The notes under the pieces: generated by a model
Databases searched by the model: none
Told to the model about the DNA's origin: nothing
Seen by the model: the letters and a program-made list of their open reading frames with translations, nothing else
Assembly (NCBI GenBank): GCA_905250025.1
Contig: CAJNOJ010000257.1
Location: 62,001 to 126,000, forward strand
Length of the DNA stretch: 64,000 nucleotides
Reading direction: 5' to 3'
DNA from: Adineta ricciae
Taxonomy: Eukaryota > Rotifera > Eurotatoria > Adinetida > Adinetidae
Made by a program: the position numbers and the translations under genes
Shown: in pieces, positions 20,264 through 33,920 of the stretch
Numbering within the stretch: position 1 is the stretch's first letter
Layout of the letters: every line of letters begins with the position of its first letter

Positions 20264-21771
20264 AATTGAAGATACAATCCAGTTCTCCATACTGATGAAT
20301 AACAGAATTTATTCTTTTTCTTTTTTTTAAGCTGAGACAATATCTTGTATGGTTTGTTTTCGAACTAATAAATGCCTCGAAAGTTTTATCATACGATCTT
20401 AACATTGATATTGGGAAAACGGTTATAGGCGATGTGCTTGCGTAAGATCACACCTAGTTGATTCAGTCTTGAGAAGTTTTTTTTTATCGAAAACAACAAT
20501 TCTAAGAAGTATTCTACATGTAATCTTTAGCACTGAGTACGACTCTGACAGTCGTTTTCTGAAAAGCTTAGTTTTTTCCCCAGGAAAGTAAAATCTTAAC
20601 TTTTTAAGAATTATATTTTTGGTGATCTTAGCAGAAAATATCATAACAACGTATCGCTTTATGTACCATGCAATGCAGAAGCTCGTTCTTTACAAAACGA
20701 GCTATTTGATTTTGAGGTTTGGTAGTCAAAGACGATTCGGGAACAAGACTTAATGAAGACACACAGATGATTGGTTGTTCGTATTGAAAGGAACTAAGGC
20801 GTGTGGAACAGATGTTTATAAATAATTCATCAGGGGGAATAAATTTTCGTATTAAAAAAGAAAAATCACTAAATTTCATGACAAATCATTTTGCATTCAC
20901 ACGAATATCACGATCAACTGCTGGCGTGCCATATTAGCCGCTGATAAGTGTATTTTGCTTAAAAATTGTAGACTCAATGTTGTATTCGAAAACAGGAGAA
21001 AAAATCGCTCGACTAAATTGTACAAATCGGAAGGAAAAAAACTCTACTTGTTCGTTACCAGATGCAATCGTCCAGATTGATATCTTTCTTCTTTTATCTC
21101 GTCTTCATAAAAACGGTAGTAGTAACATCAGTTTGTTTATTAACTCTTTTTCCACATTTTGGTACAGCGAAAAACTATTCATCCGTAAGAGTCAAATGAT
21201 CTGCTTGAACTTCTTAAGCTTTTCGTACATTATCCGCATTTTTCATTGTCTACTTCGTTTACTTTAATCAGCATCCAAGAAAATTTCTTAATTTCTAGTT
21301 AGTTTGCCATATAGAAGAAAGATTTGGAAAGAAATCCTGTGCATCATTAGATATCCAACTAGAGATTGACGTGATGATAATAATCATTTCACACATATTT
21401 ATTCTTCATATATCCTCTTCCTTTATCCGAGAAATAAAATAGAAAAAACAATAATTCTATTGATACAGATTTTGTCTATTATTTTACAATAAGGAGAAAC
21501 AATATTTCAATCTTATTCTTGACGACGGTTTTTCTAAGTTTATTGACAAAAAATGGTTCTTTTTCTTCAGTAGATAGATACCTCAATGAATAAAATCAAT
21601 TGTAATTCCAATTTCTATCTGATTTCAATACGGAAAACTCGTCATTTCTCATTCATTAGACTTGCTTCCTTGTTATCTGTTTAACAAATGACTTTTTCAT
21701 CTATGAATTTTATTAATATGATAAGAATAGAAGTACAAAAAATAAGATGCTTGTCTCTATTGCATTGATTT
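20264..21771. other. Region without recognised genes
   Basis: About 1.5 kb of AT-rich DNA. Open frames of 60-96 codons occur at 20220-20405, 20423-20644 and 20628-20879 (minus) and at 20977-21267 (plus). They overlap each other and have no domain signal. The frame at 20628-20879 has the most protein-like composition but nothing to support it. Confidence 0.4.
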
Positions 21772-23511
21772 TCAATCGTTGTTCGTTTCACCAATCCAAA
21801 TGTCGACTGAAAAGTAGTATTGATGATTAATTTCACATATAAAATTCTTGTTTGTATCATTTCGTAAACGATTCGTATGTTTAATTAACCATTCTAATGA
21901 CATTTGAATCGATTTATTTCGACCTATAAAAGCCATATCAATGCTAAAATGGCCACAAACCATAGTTTTGAAATGATCAATTAAAATGGGAATTTGCTTT
22001 TTTGAATTAATGACAACAAATAACCGTTCAATACATGGAAAAACTTTATTCCATGGAAATAAATGATAATTTTGCACACGACCGAATTGCGTCAAATGTA
22101 ATGTTCGAATTTGTTCTAATGAAACATTGGGAACATCTTGATAAGTACAATTGAGAGTTAAATAAATCACCGAAGGCATCGATTGTTTAATCAATAATGT
22201 TAATTTTCTAAATGACCATTGTGGAGCGCGAACGACTAATGTTCGTACTTTTGAGAAATTGAAAATATTCTCTTCGACATATGGAATTTCAAGAAATAGT
22301 TTTTCAATAAATTTAAATTTCGAAGATTCTTTGCATTGATTCGAATCATATGTCAACTTTGTCACTCGATCGAAAGCAAGATAATGTTGTTCAAGAGGTA
22401 ATGTTGTTAATTTGGATGAAATTCGAAGAGATGAACAATGCCATGATGTTGGGAGAAAATGAGGTACCGTAAAAAACGAGGAATAGAAAGGATCACAAGC
22501 TACATACCAATGTTTATCGAGCCAAAATGAATGACGATATTGATCAATAAGACTTTCCTCGAAATGATGACATCCGAAAGAAAAATTAAATGTCGATAAA
22601 TTTGGTAAATGTTTAGGAAGAAATTCTTCCCATCGATTTGCTTCGTAAATTTGACTTTGAACACTGAATGGAAAAATCATTTCTAAATTTCGTAAGCAGC
22701 GAAATGGAAGAAGAAAATGTTCGACATGAACACGTTTTATGGTACGACCTTAAAATAAGAAAGAAAATGAATGAAGATTTGAAGAGATTTTTCTATACTT
22801 ACCGCATCCATTCAGAGAAAACGACAGTGAAAGAAGAGGATACATCATTTTTTGCTCTTGGTGAATTTGAGCAAATTCGTCAAATTCATCTTGATTATGT
22901 AATGTAAAGATTATTTTCAATTTTTTCAATTGAACTCCTTGACGAAGAATTTTTCGTAACATTTCCGCTGAACAAGTTGATAATGATAATGAATGTATAT
23001 GTTCATATTGAATATGTGTAATAAATGGATCGATATTTAATTGGACATTTTCAGGTGTATTTATAATTAATTGTTTTAATGATGATGGAGTTAAAATGAA
23101 ATGAAGATGAATATTCATATCAACTTGAAGAAAAACAAGTTTGGAAAGTTTAGGTAAAACCAAACATAATGATTCATTTTCTTCTTTTAAATGAATAAGT
23201 TTTAATCCACGTAAATTGATAAATTCATCCATAGAAAATAAAGAGAAGAATAATTTTAGAAGATCTGGTGTGTCTTCATCTTCACATAAAATTAATGAAA
23301 CCACTTGTTTTGGTCGAAGATAGCGACAAATTAGATCAAAATCACGTTTTCGAATCGATTGAAAGTTAATCATATAATTTGAATAATTGATTAGAATATT
23401 ATTCATATAACAAGTTATATTACCGAATGAATAAAGAATTTCATGAGCCCAAAAATATTTGAAAACACAATGGACAAGTTCAGCTGGAAAACGATCGAGA
23501 AGAAACGACAT
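21772..23511 (-). CDS. F-box protein with LRR-like C-terminal region
   Basis: Two exons: 23511-22803 and 22748-21772. They are joined by a 54-bp intron with a GTAAGT donor and a TTTTAAG acceptor in consistent phase, giving 561 aa. The first 45 residues contain the F-box consensus (Leu-x-Asp-x-Phe-Pro-x-Glu-Leu-x-x-x-Val-Phe-x-Tyr-Phe followed by a hydrophobic-Tyr-Ser-Phe segment), which binds Skp1 in SCF ubiquitin ligases. The rest shows irregular Leu-rich repeats and many short beta-strand/helix units, presumably the substrate-binding part. ATG at 23511 is chosen because the F-box starts six residues later; an upstream in-frame ATG at 23580 only adds a hydrophobic extension. It lies head to head with the Arf-like gene at 24657. 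The substrate is unknown. Confidence 0.85.
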
Positions 23512-24656
23512 GATTTGTATTGTATGTAATGAAAAGGAAAAATGAACTATATATACATATACATTAACAAAGTACCACAAATCAGATTTGATCTATCTTT
23601 GATGTCGCTAATGGATGGAAAGATTTTGAGTTTTTTCTGATATGGAATTAACGTTTCTTGGTAAGAAAGAAAAAGGCGTATCTGAATTGCAGTGTACTTT
23701 TTAAATTCTGTCACGAAAAGTGAACAATTTCGATATGTTTAGTCGTTTTTATCGGCAGCTGTGCAACTAAATTATATCAACATATGACCCGGTGCCTTTT
23801 CTCCAACCGAGAGTGTATTCTTTCTCTTATCCACAAGTATCTGCCCACATTTTTCAGTAACCTGAGACGGTGCGGATGAATTAACACTTTGCGTTGGAAA
23901 CTTTTAATTAGACAAATCGTTTGACAGATAAACTCAATTTATTATAGATGAAACGGCCAGGTCAAAAGCTATACATAAGTGGTAATTTCGATTTGCGACT
24001 TGTCTTGAATAGAAAGCTCTCACTAATTAAAACATTGGTTCGAAAGCAATTCACCACTTTTTTTAACTATGCAAGTTCCCAGGTATTCTTACAGTGTTTT
24101 TCACTGCTACTTGCACGAGGAAAATCATTTAAATAAAAACAAGTAGACAATGGTGCCATTTAATGTTAAATCTTCTTTTCGAATCACCGCAAATGAAATT
24201 TCAGTGGTTCCTAACAATGGATGATTTGGATGAATAGATTCTTCTTTTGAGTTTCGTATGGTTTTTTTGTTCAAAGTCATCATGCTCTTCTTAATTTTCC
24301 TTTCTACTAACGAAATTCACCAGATAATCTTTCTAAAATTATCACTAGATGTGCAATCATGACATGATTCTCTGGTAAATCTATTGTATGTGATGACAAT
24401 GGTTCTCAATCAGTATTATTTTCACCTTACTTTATATGAAGAGTAGTTAATCCTTCAATAAATTGACTCAAACGATGATCAACTTAAATGGTCAAATAGA
24501 CCGACTCGTACGAATCTGTGCATTACTTTATGATTGCGCAATTACTGCCACGTATACAAAAGAAAAAGTACGGGGTTCCTCTTGTTACTATAAAATGATT
24601 CAACGACAATTTCTTCAGGCAAATATTCTCTGTAACAACGGTGTTTATCGAGAAAA
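23512..24656. other. Divergent intergenic region between F-box and Arf-like genes
   Basis: About 1.1 kb with no supported gene. The last 200 bases before 24657 resemble the flank upstream of the two other Arf-like copies (37976-38080 and 42002-42106), so this is shared 5' UTR or promoter sequence. Confidence 0.45.
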
Positions 24657-25413
24657 ATGAGTTCATCAGCAAATAATCAAGCAACAGCAGGCAATACGAC
24701 AAATAAATCATTATCAGTGCTTATAACTGGACCCTATGAAGCTGGTATGTATACATGTACAACTTGTTCGTAGTTTATGAAATAGACTTTTGTATTCAGG
24801 TAAGAAAACAATTGTTCACATGGCAAAACATGGTAAAATTTCTGACATTTCGCCAACAATCGGTGTCGAATTCGAAAAACTGAGTATCAATGAAACTCCT
24901 CTATTGGTTTGGAGTTTGGGTGGACGTTCAAGATATCGTCCTATAACAATGTCATATTATAGAAGAATGTCAGCATTTATTTTTGTTGTTGACTCCAATG
25001 ATCATTTAAGCATTGGTGAAGCACGTGAAAGACTTCATCAAATAGTTGGTGATGATCGTATCGAAGATAAACCTATTCTCATATTTGCCAATAAACAGGA
25101 TTTGCCCGATGCAATGAGTGTTGACCAACTTCGAGATAAACTTCATTTAGACAAAGTGGATAAGAAGGTCAAATGGCATTTACAACCAGCATCTGCTACT
25201 CAAAACCAAGGTCTTCAAGAAGGTTTCGAATGGTTGATACGTTCGATTCCAAAACAAAAGAACCAAACAAATCCCATCGTAGAAACAGCGAATGATGCAA
25301 TTACGATGAAAAACGATTTCATTTCATTATTCAATATCACTAAATTTACTGCAGATATATGGAGAATTATTTCTTCGTCATTCACTCTTATTGGATATAT
25401 ATTCAAACATTGA
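24657..25413 (+). CDS. Arf/Arl-family protein with altered GTPase motifs, copy 1
   Basis: Two exons, 24657-24744 and 24800-25413. The intron falls inside the P-loop codons with GT/AG boundaries and correct phase. The product is 233 aa, longer than a normal 180-aa Arf because of an extra C-terminal tail of about 50 residues ending in a hydrophobic stretch. The P-loop reads Gly-Pro-Tyr-Glu-Ala-Gly-Lys-Lys-Thr (25-33), with Lys32 where the Mg-binding Thr belongs. Switch I Thr49 is kept. Switch II is Trp-Ser-Leu-Gly-Gly-Arg (67-72), so the family Asp and the catalytic Gln are replaced by Ser and Arg. Asn-Lys-Gln-Asp (127-130) is intact. There is no Gly2 for myristoylation. It probably binds nucleotide weakly or does not hydrolyse it. 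Confidence 0.85.
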
Positions 25414-26168
25414 TATTCAATGAGATCATATAGCCGACCGTGCATATCTTGACTTTAGAAAAAAAAGATTGAATTCAATAGTGTAATTATCTTCTACTTT
25501 CGATCCTTGATGTTGTTATCTAGACGCGATCGTGTGTGAATATGACAGAACAGTTGGGTTGAGTTGAACATAAATGTGTTGCTATTAAGAAGACTTTTTC
25601 TATCGTCTCGACTGAGGGATGTGCCATATGGAAAAATAGTATGCATATTTGTATCCATTTGGAACATGAAGTCTTAAAAATCAGAGGTCAATGAGTACAC
25701 AAAAATGCATCCATCAGTCTGAATTAGTAGAGATATAAATCACGAATGAAACCTAAGATTCATCTAATCCATGTGTTTTTCGTATTTCACACAACGTACT
25801 TGCCAAGTGCTTTACTATTCTATTAGACCATATCATTCATTTAACGCTACATGATTGTTTAGATGAATTTCGTTGCGGTAAGAAAGATTTTGATGACGTG
25901 TTTTAGAGCACTGTACAAAAGTTATTGATGACAACAATAGATGAAGAATACATATTTAGTAGTAGATAACTTCACCCTTACCCTTAAAGTATATTATCAA
26001 CTCAAGGTTATATTTCGCCAAATAAAACGATATGATGTGTAACAATCATAAAAGCAACGGAGGCATATATACGGAGTCGTTTTGTTTTATGGAGTTTCTT
26101 TTATTCGCTTTCGAAAGATTTCTGTTAGAAGTTTTAGTACTGTGGTTCCTATTTTTATCTCATCCAAA
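25414..26168. other. Intergenic region upstream of the ABC transporter
   Basis: From about 25989 onward it aligns with 47240 onward, the flank of the second ABC locus. The duplicated unit therefore includes upstream regulatory DNA. No gene seen. Confidence 0.45.
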
Positions 26169-29100
26169 ATGAAATTAATACATTGGTGAGCGAGTAATGA
26201 CATTTGGAAAAATAAAATATACACATATTTATCGTGTAGGTTGCAAAGGCATTTGAGAGTCAGCAGAACGATTAAGATAAATGGTACGAATGAAAGAGAA
26301 AACAAATCAATGTTTGTGCTAAAACATTTGGTAAGTGAAAAAGATGAGAAGAAAAATGTCGCTTGAACCATGAATCGTATTTTCTAGTTACATTTCGGAG
26401 ATGTTCGAGATTATTTAATGATTCTATTTGGTATTTTTGCTGCAGCTGTTTATGCTATAGGTCATTTACTATTTGTTCGACTATTTGGTGAATTAGTTAG
26501 TTTATTTGTTTCACGCGTGTCTACTGTACAATGTTCTGAGTACGATTTCATCAAGCAGATCTCAAATAGTACTTTGGATAATGAGAAATTTCATAAGGAT
26601 GTGAATGCAAAAGTGATTCAACTGATAGGTGTGTATACTTTCAAGATAATACTCTTTCTTCATTGCAATATTCAGTTATTGGTCTCGTACAAATTCTGTT
26701 CAGTTATGTTCAATATATTTCTTGTGAACTATCTGCAGCTCGATTGGCCAATCGCATGAGAGCAAGACTCTTACAAGCTACTTTTGCCAGGGCATGTTTC
26801 ACATCTTATGACTGAAACTCTCTGATCTGTTACATATGATTCTATAGAATATTTCATACTTTGATACTACAGATATATCAATCAACAATCTATTCGAGTA
26901 AACCTTGTCTTGACGAATGTCATCAGACGATTGTAATCTTCCTTTCCAGAAATATTGCTACCGTACAATCCGGCATCGGATGGACAAGTTCCGTGACATT
27001 AAGTGCGATCATTTTTGTTATCGGAAGTCTTATTCTTGCATTGTTCACCGACTGGAAACTAACACTGATCGTCATTATCGGAGAGCCACTGAGTGCGGGC
27101 GCAGCGTATATGTTATCTAAAGTAAATTTCAATGAATATAATAATAACGAAAGGATTTTCGGTGTTTAGTTAACAGCACGAACAACTATTCTAGAATTGG
27201 AGTCTTATGGGAGTGCAGGACAAGTTGCACAAGAAGTTCTTGCAGCTTTTCGTACAGTTACAGCATTCAATGCACAACACAATGAACAAAATCGGTAAAG
27301 ATTATAAATTCTTTCCTTCTATCTCTATATACGGTAATATGTTAGATATGCATCAAAGTTGAAGTACAATACGAAATACGCACTTCGGAAAGGTCTTATC
27401 TATGGGTGTTTTGTTGGTGTGCTCATGATTTTTACTTATTGGACAACCGCACTCGGTTTTCTGGCAGGAATATGGCTCAAAACAACAGGAAAACATCCCA
27501 CACTTGATATTGGTCAAATCGTTGTAGTATGTTTCGTATTTGTCGGATTGAGAATGAATATATTTGAATGTGTTTAGGTCGTAACATGTATGACGGAAGC
27601 ATTACAGTTTTTTGGCTATTTAGCTCCAAGTTTAAAAGCATTTTTCGATGCGTGTAATGTTGCCGATCCAATTATTCGATACATCGAAGGTACAAATATC
27701 GATCACGTTGAAATATCAAATGAAAAATCTTTGAAAAGATTGGAAGTAACTCAACCCGTTGAGATTGTTTTTGACGATGTTTCATTCTCTTATCCAAATC
27801 GTCAGCAAGAATTTGCATTAAAGAATGTTAGTTTCCAAGTAAAAGCTGGTGACACTGTCGCGCTTGTCGGCAGCTCAGGCAGTGGTGAGATTGATTATAT
27901 CTACTTATTTTTTTCTTCTTCAAATATGATTGTCTCAATAATTCGAAGGTAAAAGCACATGTGTTCAATTGTTACTTCGCTTTTACGATACAACCAAAGG
28001 ACGTATCAATATCAATGGTCATTCAATTGAAGATTATGAAAAGGAGAATTTACGTCAAATCATTGGTCTTGTCAGTCAAGAACCGGTAGAATTGATGATT
28101 CTATTCTTACATCATGTTTGGCTATTCGTTTTCTAAGATACTTTTTGCAACATCGATAAAAGAAAACATCAGCCATGGTAAAGATAATTCGACATTCGAC
28201 GAAATCATTGAAGCAGCTAAACAAGCTAATGCGCATGATTTCATCATGAAGCTTCCACATGTACGTAGTTATCTTTAGATTTTTTTCATGATTTTTTTCG
28301 TCGTTCTTTCTCTTTCCTATGTAAGAAATATGACACATTAGTTGGCGAGCGAGGTGTACAACTGAGTGGTGGACAACGGCAACGCATTGCTTTAGCACGT
28401 GCTCTTATTCGTCAACCAAGTTTACTCTTACTTGATGAAGCAACAAGTGCACTGGATTCGTCGAGCGAAAAACTTGTTCAAGAAGCACTTGATCGCGCTG
28501 CTCAAGATCGAACAACGATTATTATTGCCCATCGACTATCAACAATTCGCTATGCTGATTGGATCATAGTTATGAAAGACGGTTCGATAGTTGAACAAGG
28601 TCCACATGACGATCTAATGGCAATGAAGCAATCTTATTATGAACTAGTCAACCAGCAACAAATGAATTTGACCACTTCCGAGACACACGAAGAAGTTAAT
28701 CAGCGGATTGGTAATCAAGCATCAACGGAGAGCAACGATGATATATTGACCAATACAGAAGAGATTGTGACTAAAGTTCCACAGGTATGTAATACTTATC
28801 GGTTGCTCCAGTGTAACAAACTTTTGTAGAACAAATCGAATTCCTTTTATTCATTAATGAAATTATTCAAATTGAATGCACCTGAATGGCCGTACCTATT
28901 GATTATTTGTTTGACGGGAATACTGTGCGGTGGATGTTATCCAGCTTTTGCTTACTCTCTAGCCGAAACTATTAACGTAAGTAACTCTCTACTATAGAAA
29001 ACAGCTGTCGTCTGTCCCTCTTTTTTTTCTAGTCATTTCAAGAATGTTCGATTTCAGCGCAGATGAATCGAGTGATTGTTTTTACCCGAATCATCTTCAT

Positions 29101-31225
29101 TCTAGGCATTGCCAGCTGTATACTTCGTGTCATTCACGTGAGAATTCATTTTCATCTGAAATAATATATCTAAATTCTGATAGTATACATGTTTGGGGCT
29201 AGTTGGAACGCGATTAACCAACCGAATACGAACAAAAGCGTTCGGATGTATGCTACGTCAAGAAGTTGGTTGGTATGATCAGCCTGAAAATAATACTGGT
29301 GCACTCTGCGGACGTCTTTCTACCGACGCACTAGCCATTCAATCAGTAAGTATCCATTGAACTTTGTAGAAGTAATCGATTTGTTTAGTTAACTAGCGCT
29401 CGACTTGGCCTACTGATTGAATCGTTATCACTTTTGGTGATTGCATTAATTATCGGATTGATATTTTCATGGCAATTGATATTAGTTGTCTTTGGCCTAA
29501 TTGTATTTGAAATGACTTTTGCTATTCTGGAAGTTCGAAGAAAGAGCAAAGTACAAACTTTGATTGAAACAGCATTTGCAAATGCTAATGAAGTTCTGAC
29601 TCAGAGTGTACGCAATCTTCGTACAGTTTTTCAACTGAATAGACAAGAACACATATTAAACGAATTTCAGCATATCCTCGATGAAATTTACAAGTAAACA
29701 AGTACATAGGTAATAGTTCTTGGATCATAGAAGCCCTTCTTTTAGTATTACACGTCTGAGTACGTATAAAGGTGGTGTACCATTTGCATTATCTTTTCCA
29801 GTTGCTACATTGATCTTACCGTGTCTTGCGCAGTTAGCTGTTACTCTTCTCGATAGGAATCTAATCGATGTAGAACGGATCGTCTTGTGAGTTTGCCTTA
29901 TTCAACCGGAGACAATTCTGTTTATGGACATATTTGATAGATTATTTGCTTTCGTGCCGTTTACTTTCGATGTCATTCAAGTGTCGACAACAATGTAAGA
30001 CAGAATGTTCTACGACTCAAACCAGAAGTCATTTTTTATATAGATCCGCTGACTTAGCTGGAACAACAGCAGCAGCGAATCATATCAATCAATTGTTTGA
30101 ACGCATTCCGTTAATTGATAATATGGCAACGAGTGGCAAAACAATTGTAAGTTCACATGAACATAAATAAATTACCATTTGCCATTTTTCTATTAACAGG
30201 AGAATTTTTCAGGATCAATTCAATTTGATAATGTTACTTTTTCTTATCCGACACGAAGATTAGTTAAAGTACTCGACGCTTTTCAATTGACGATTCAACC
30301 TGGTATGCATACTTTTCTTTGTTGCATTCGATAAATCTTCTTTGTTCAGGACAAAGTGTTGCTTTTGTTGGTATGATCTTTCATTTGACAATTCTTCGTT
30401 GAAATCGTGTCTAATTTCATCCAGGATCAAGTGGATGTGGTAAATCAACAATGGCACAGTTACTCGAACGATTTTATGATAGTAGCCAAGGACGTGTTGT
30501 AAGTAATCTCGACATCTTCATCAGCCATTCGCCATCCGTCTTTATTCATGTGTAGTTACTCGATGGTCACGATATAAGAACATTAAGTATAGCATGGCTA
30601 CGTTCTCAAATTGGGATTGTTAGTCAAGAGCCTTCACTAATCTTAGGTCTTTCAATAGCAGAAAATATCTCTTACGGTTGTTTACCGAATACATTCGATC
30701 GAACAGATATCATCGATGCAGCTAAACGAGCGCATTGCCACAAGTTTATCGAACTGTTACCTCAAGTAGGTTGTTCATTTTGTCTCAGCTCGTTAGATGA
30801 TTTCCTGTACGTAGAGTTATGATACGCTTGTTGGTGTGAATGGTGCATTTTTCTCTGGAGGTCAAAAGCAACGCATAGCGATAGCTCGAGCTCTGTTTCG
30901 GAAACCGAAAATTTTGATTCTGGATGAAGCTACGAGTGCATTAGATGTGCATAACGAAAAGGCAAAACTGTGAACTTGATATGTGTGAAAGATCATTGTT
31001 TCGTCTCTTTCTCTTTAGCTGGTGGAAGAATCATTGAATGCCGCCAGACAAGACGATCCATCTCGAACTGTGATTGTCGTCGCTCATCGTTTATCAACTA
31101 TTCAGTCGTGTGACCTTATTTGCGTTCTTGGTCCGAATGGACGCTTCTTAGAAAGTGGTACACACAACGAATTAATGGCACGTGGTGATGCATATTACAG
31201 ATTTGTACACGATCACGTGACATGA
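26169..31225 (+). CDS. Full-length ABCB-type (P-glycoprotein/MDR-like) ABC transporter, locus 1
   Basis: I could join 25 exons in consistent phase, starting with a 17-bp ATG exon (26169-26185) and 26240-26330, then 26388-26628 and so on to 31019-31225. The product is about 1265 aa, the usual length of a full ABCB exporter. Order: TMD1, NBD1, TMD2, NBD2. NBD1 has Walker A about 429-437 (split by an intron), a Q-loop Ser-Gln-Glu-Pro, signature Leu-Ser-Gly-Gly-Gln (533-537), a Walker B ending Leu-Asp-Glu-Ala-Thr-Ser, and an Ala-His-Arg-Leu H-loop. NBD2 has Walker A about 1053-1061, signature Phe-Ser-Gly-Gly-Gln and its own Walker B and H-loop. It would export hydrophobic compounds across a membrane using ATP. 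Two introns begin with GC instead of GT (after 26791 and after 30961). All catalytic residues are intact. Confidence 0.9.
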
Positions 31226-32642
31226 TGAGAATAAGGAAGTTTTTTTTTCACAATAAACCATTTTTCTACTAAACACTTAGTTAATATTATTTTTGAACTA
31301 AAAACTAGACTTCTTCATATATTCTTTACACACCTGATTGATTCGGTGAAAATAATGAATACATCAAGTTTTATTCATAAAGAAAACTATCCATTTACAC
31401 AATTGAACTTAATTATAATACTTTTCTCTTGCCACGCTGCTGCACGAAACGTGTAACGTTGATGATGAGCAAGTCGATCAAAAAAACAATATCTAAACCA
31501 AGTCTAAAAACAAACCTTGAAAAGCTGAATGACATATTGTTAGCAATAAAGAATTTTCGAGGATATTCTACTTTGCTCAAATGCATCGATCTTTTCTTGT
31601 ATTAATATTTCAAAGGTCCAGCAGGCACCTTGGCAATAAATAAATTTATCCACTTTTACAGATATTCTCAGTAATTCTTAACTTGTTGGAGTACTTGGTA
31701 ATTATTTTCATTTCCATTCTGGAACTGAAAGTAGTTTTAACTTTCAAACTTTAATTCTGCATAAATAGATTGTCTTCTATATGTATATATTGATAGCCGG
31801 GAGAGAAAAAGTTCACTATATACTGCTTATTGCGTATGATAATCAGTCTTGTTTGGTTGTTAATTGTATATGTAGAATTGAAAGTGTTTCAATCGTTCAC
31901 GAAATAAGTGGGCTAGAAACATGAGAATAGCGATTAACATGCTCTACGTTTCTCGTGGAATTAGCTGACAGATGCATCTAGCATTTTCATTGAAAAAAAA
32001 CTTATTATGGTAATAAAGTTTGGCGATCATTGTAAATTAGTCTTTGTTAGACTTTTCTTCAGCATAGATCGGTATGAAAGAAAATGTTTGTGAATATTAC
32101 TATATTAGAGATGTCCTGGTGTTTGGAGAATGGCTCTTATACGATCCGAAGACGTTGAATATCTGTGTTGCTTCTGTAACTGAGTGTGTTTGAATCATTT
32201 GGAAAATAAACTATTTTCTAATTACAGAGAAATACATATGGTAAAATGTTTTCATATAGAGAACATTTGAACAGTATGATATTTCATAAGGATGTGGATG
32301 AAGGTTGAAAGTATGTGCTTCCGCCCTCAAGATAATAGTCAGATAACTATTTGATACATGACTACGAAAACAAATAAGGTAAATATGAGTCTATAAGTTT
32401 TGAGAATGTTTGTATGTATGGGTGGACTACATGAAAGGAAAGACACTGTCATTCATATCTCATTCTGTCTTTTTCGCTTTTATTCCCTTTGTTAAATATC
32501 TAATCAGGAGGAAAAAACCAGCATACAACATAACGAAACGTGACAGAATGAAATAGAGAAAGATATTCTGCCGTACCACGTACATCAAAAGAGAAACAGT
32601 ATAGACGAACAGAATACATGTGTAGTTTTTGCTTAGATACAA
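31226..32642. other. Intergenic region, duplicated downstream
   Basis: The part from about 31554 recurs at 32834-33920 upstream of the full RING gene with scattered substitutions. No open frame is conserved between the two copies. It is the long 5' flank of the RING gene. Confidence 0.5.
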
Positions 32643-32832
32643 ATGTTTGAGCAGCGAAACACAGTTCATGATGGTTATGAATATGTAGACGAAGCTTCCA
32701 TTGATCCTGAGCTGATCTGTAGTATTTGTCATCAACCTTTTCAAGATCCACAATATACTCCATGTGATGACACATTTTGTCGTCGGTGTATAACACAATG
32801 GATGCGAACTCAAAATACATCTTGTCCGAGTT
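31554..32832. repeat. Duplicated block D, copy 1
   Basis: About 1.28 kb matching 32834-34112, same orientation, a few percent diverged. It ends inside the RING domain at the N at 32833, where the sequence returns to the beginning of the block. Confidence 0.85.
32643..32832 (+). pseudogene. RING finger gene, N-terminal fragment cut at an assembly join
   Basis: The first 63 codons of the gene at 33921-34583 are present and almost identical, with the RING cysteines and the Asp at position 43. The frame stops making sense exactly at the N at 32833, between the last two RING cysteines. The truncation coincides with the join, so the allele itself is probably complete. Confidence 0.8.
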
Positions 32833-32833
32833 N
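32833..32833. other. Single N at junction D1/D2
   Basis: The sequence to the right matches 31554 onward, so the block restarts here. Same behaviour as the other junction N characters. Confidence 0.85.
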
Positions 32834-33920
32834 TTTTCGAGGATATTCCGCTTTGCTCAAGCGCATCGATATTTTCTTGTATTAATATTTCAAAGGTCCA
32901 GCAGGCACCTTGGCAATAAATAAATTTATCCACTTTTACAGATATTCTCAGTAATTCTTAACTTGTTGGAATACTAGATAATTATTTCATTTCCATTCTG
33001 GAACCGAAAGTAGTTTTAACTTTCAAACTTTAATTCTGCATAAATAGATTGTCTTCTATATGTATATATTGATAGCCGGGAGAGAAAAAGTTCACTATAT
33101 ACTGCGTATTGCGTATGATAATCAGTCTTGTTTGGTTGTTAATTGTATATGTAGAATTGAAAGTGTTTCAGTTGTTCATGAAATAAGTGGGCTAGAAACA
33201 TGAGAATAGCGATCAACATGCTATACGTTTCTCGTGGAATTAGCTGACAGATGCATCTAGCATTTTCATCGAAAAAAAACTTATTTGGTGATAAGATTTG
33301 GCGATCATTGTAAATTAGTTTTTGTTAGACTTTTCTTCAGCATAGATCGGTATGAAAGAAAATGATTGTGAATATCACTATATTAGAGATGTCGTGGTGT
33401 TTGGAGAATGGTTCATATACGATCCGAAGACGTTGAATATCTGTGTTACTTATGTAACTGAGTGTGTTTGAATCATTTGGAAAATAAACTATTTTCTAAT
33501 TACAGAGAAATACATATGGTAAAATATTTTCATGTAGAGCACATTTGGACAGTATGATATCTCATAAGGATGTGGATGAAGGTTGAAAGTATGTGCTTCC
33601 GCCATCGAGATAATAGTCAGATAACTATTTGATACATGACTACGAAAACAAATAAGGTAAATATGAGTCTAAATTTTGAGAATGTTAGTATGTATGGGTG
33701 GACTACATGAAACGAAACATACTGTCATTCATATCTCACTCTGTCTTTTTCGCTTTTATTCCCTTTGTTAAATATCTAATCATGAGGAAAAAACCAGCAT
33801 ACAACATAACGAAACGTGACAGAATGAAATAGAGAAAGATATTCTATGCCGTACCACGTACATCAAGAGAGAAACAGTATAGACGAACAGAATACATATG
33901 TAATTTTTTCTTAGATACAA

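Noticed and set aside
26087-26371. 94-codon minus-strand ORF upstream of the ABC transporter
   Set aside because: Covers the first two exons of the ABC gene on the opposite strand. The sense exons have consistent phase and are conserved in locus 2, whereas the antisense frame is not.
27590-27952. Possible Walker A motif ending Gly-Ser-Gly-Glu-Ile (broken ATPase)
   Set aside because: The apparent loss of Lys-Ser-Thr is intron read-through. Splicing from 27884 to 27949 restores Gly-Lys-Ser-Thr.
29389-29697. Premature stop after Ile-Tyr-Lys in TMD2 of the ABC gene
   Set aside because: The TAA belongs to a GTAAAC splice donor. The next exon at 29746 continues in phase.
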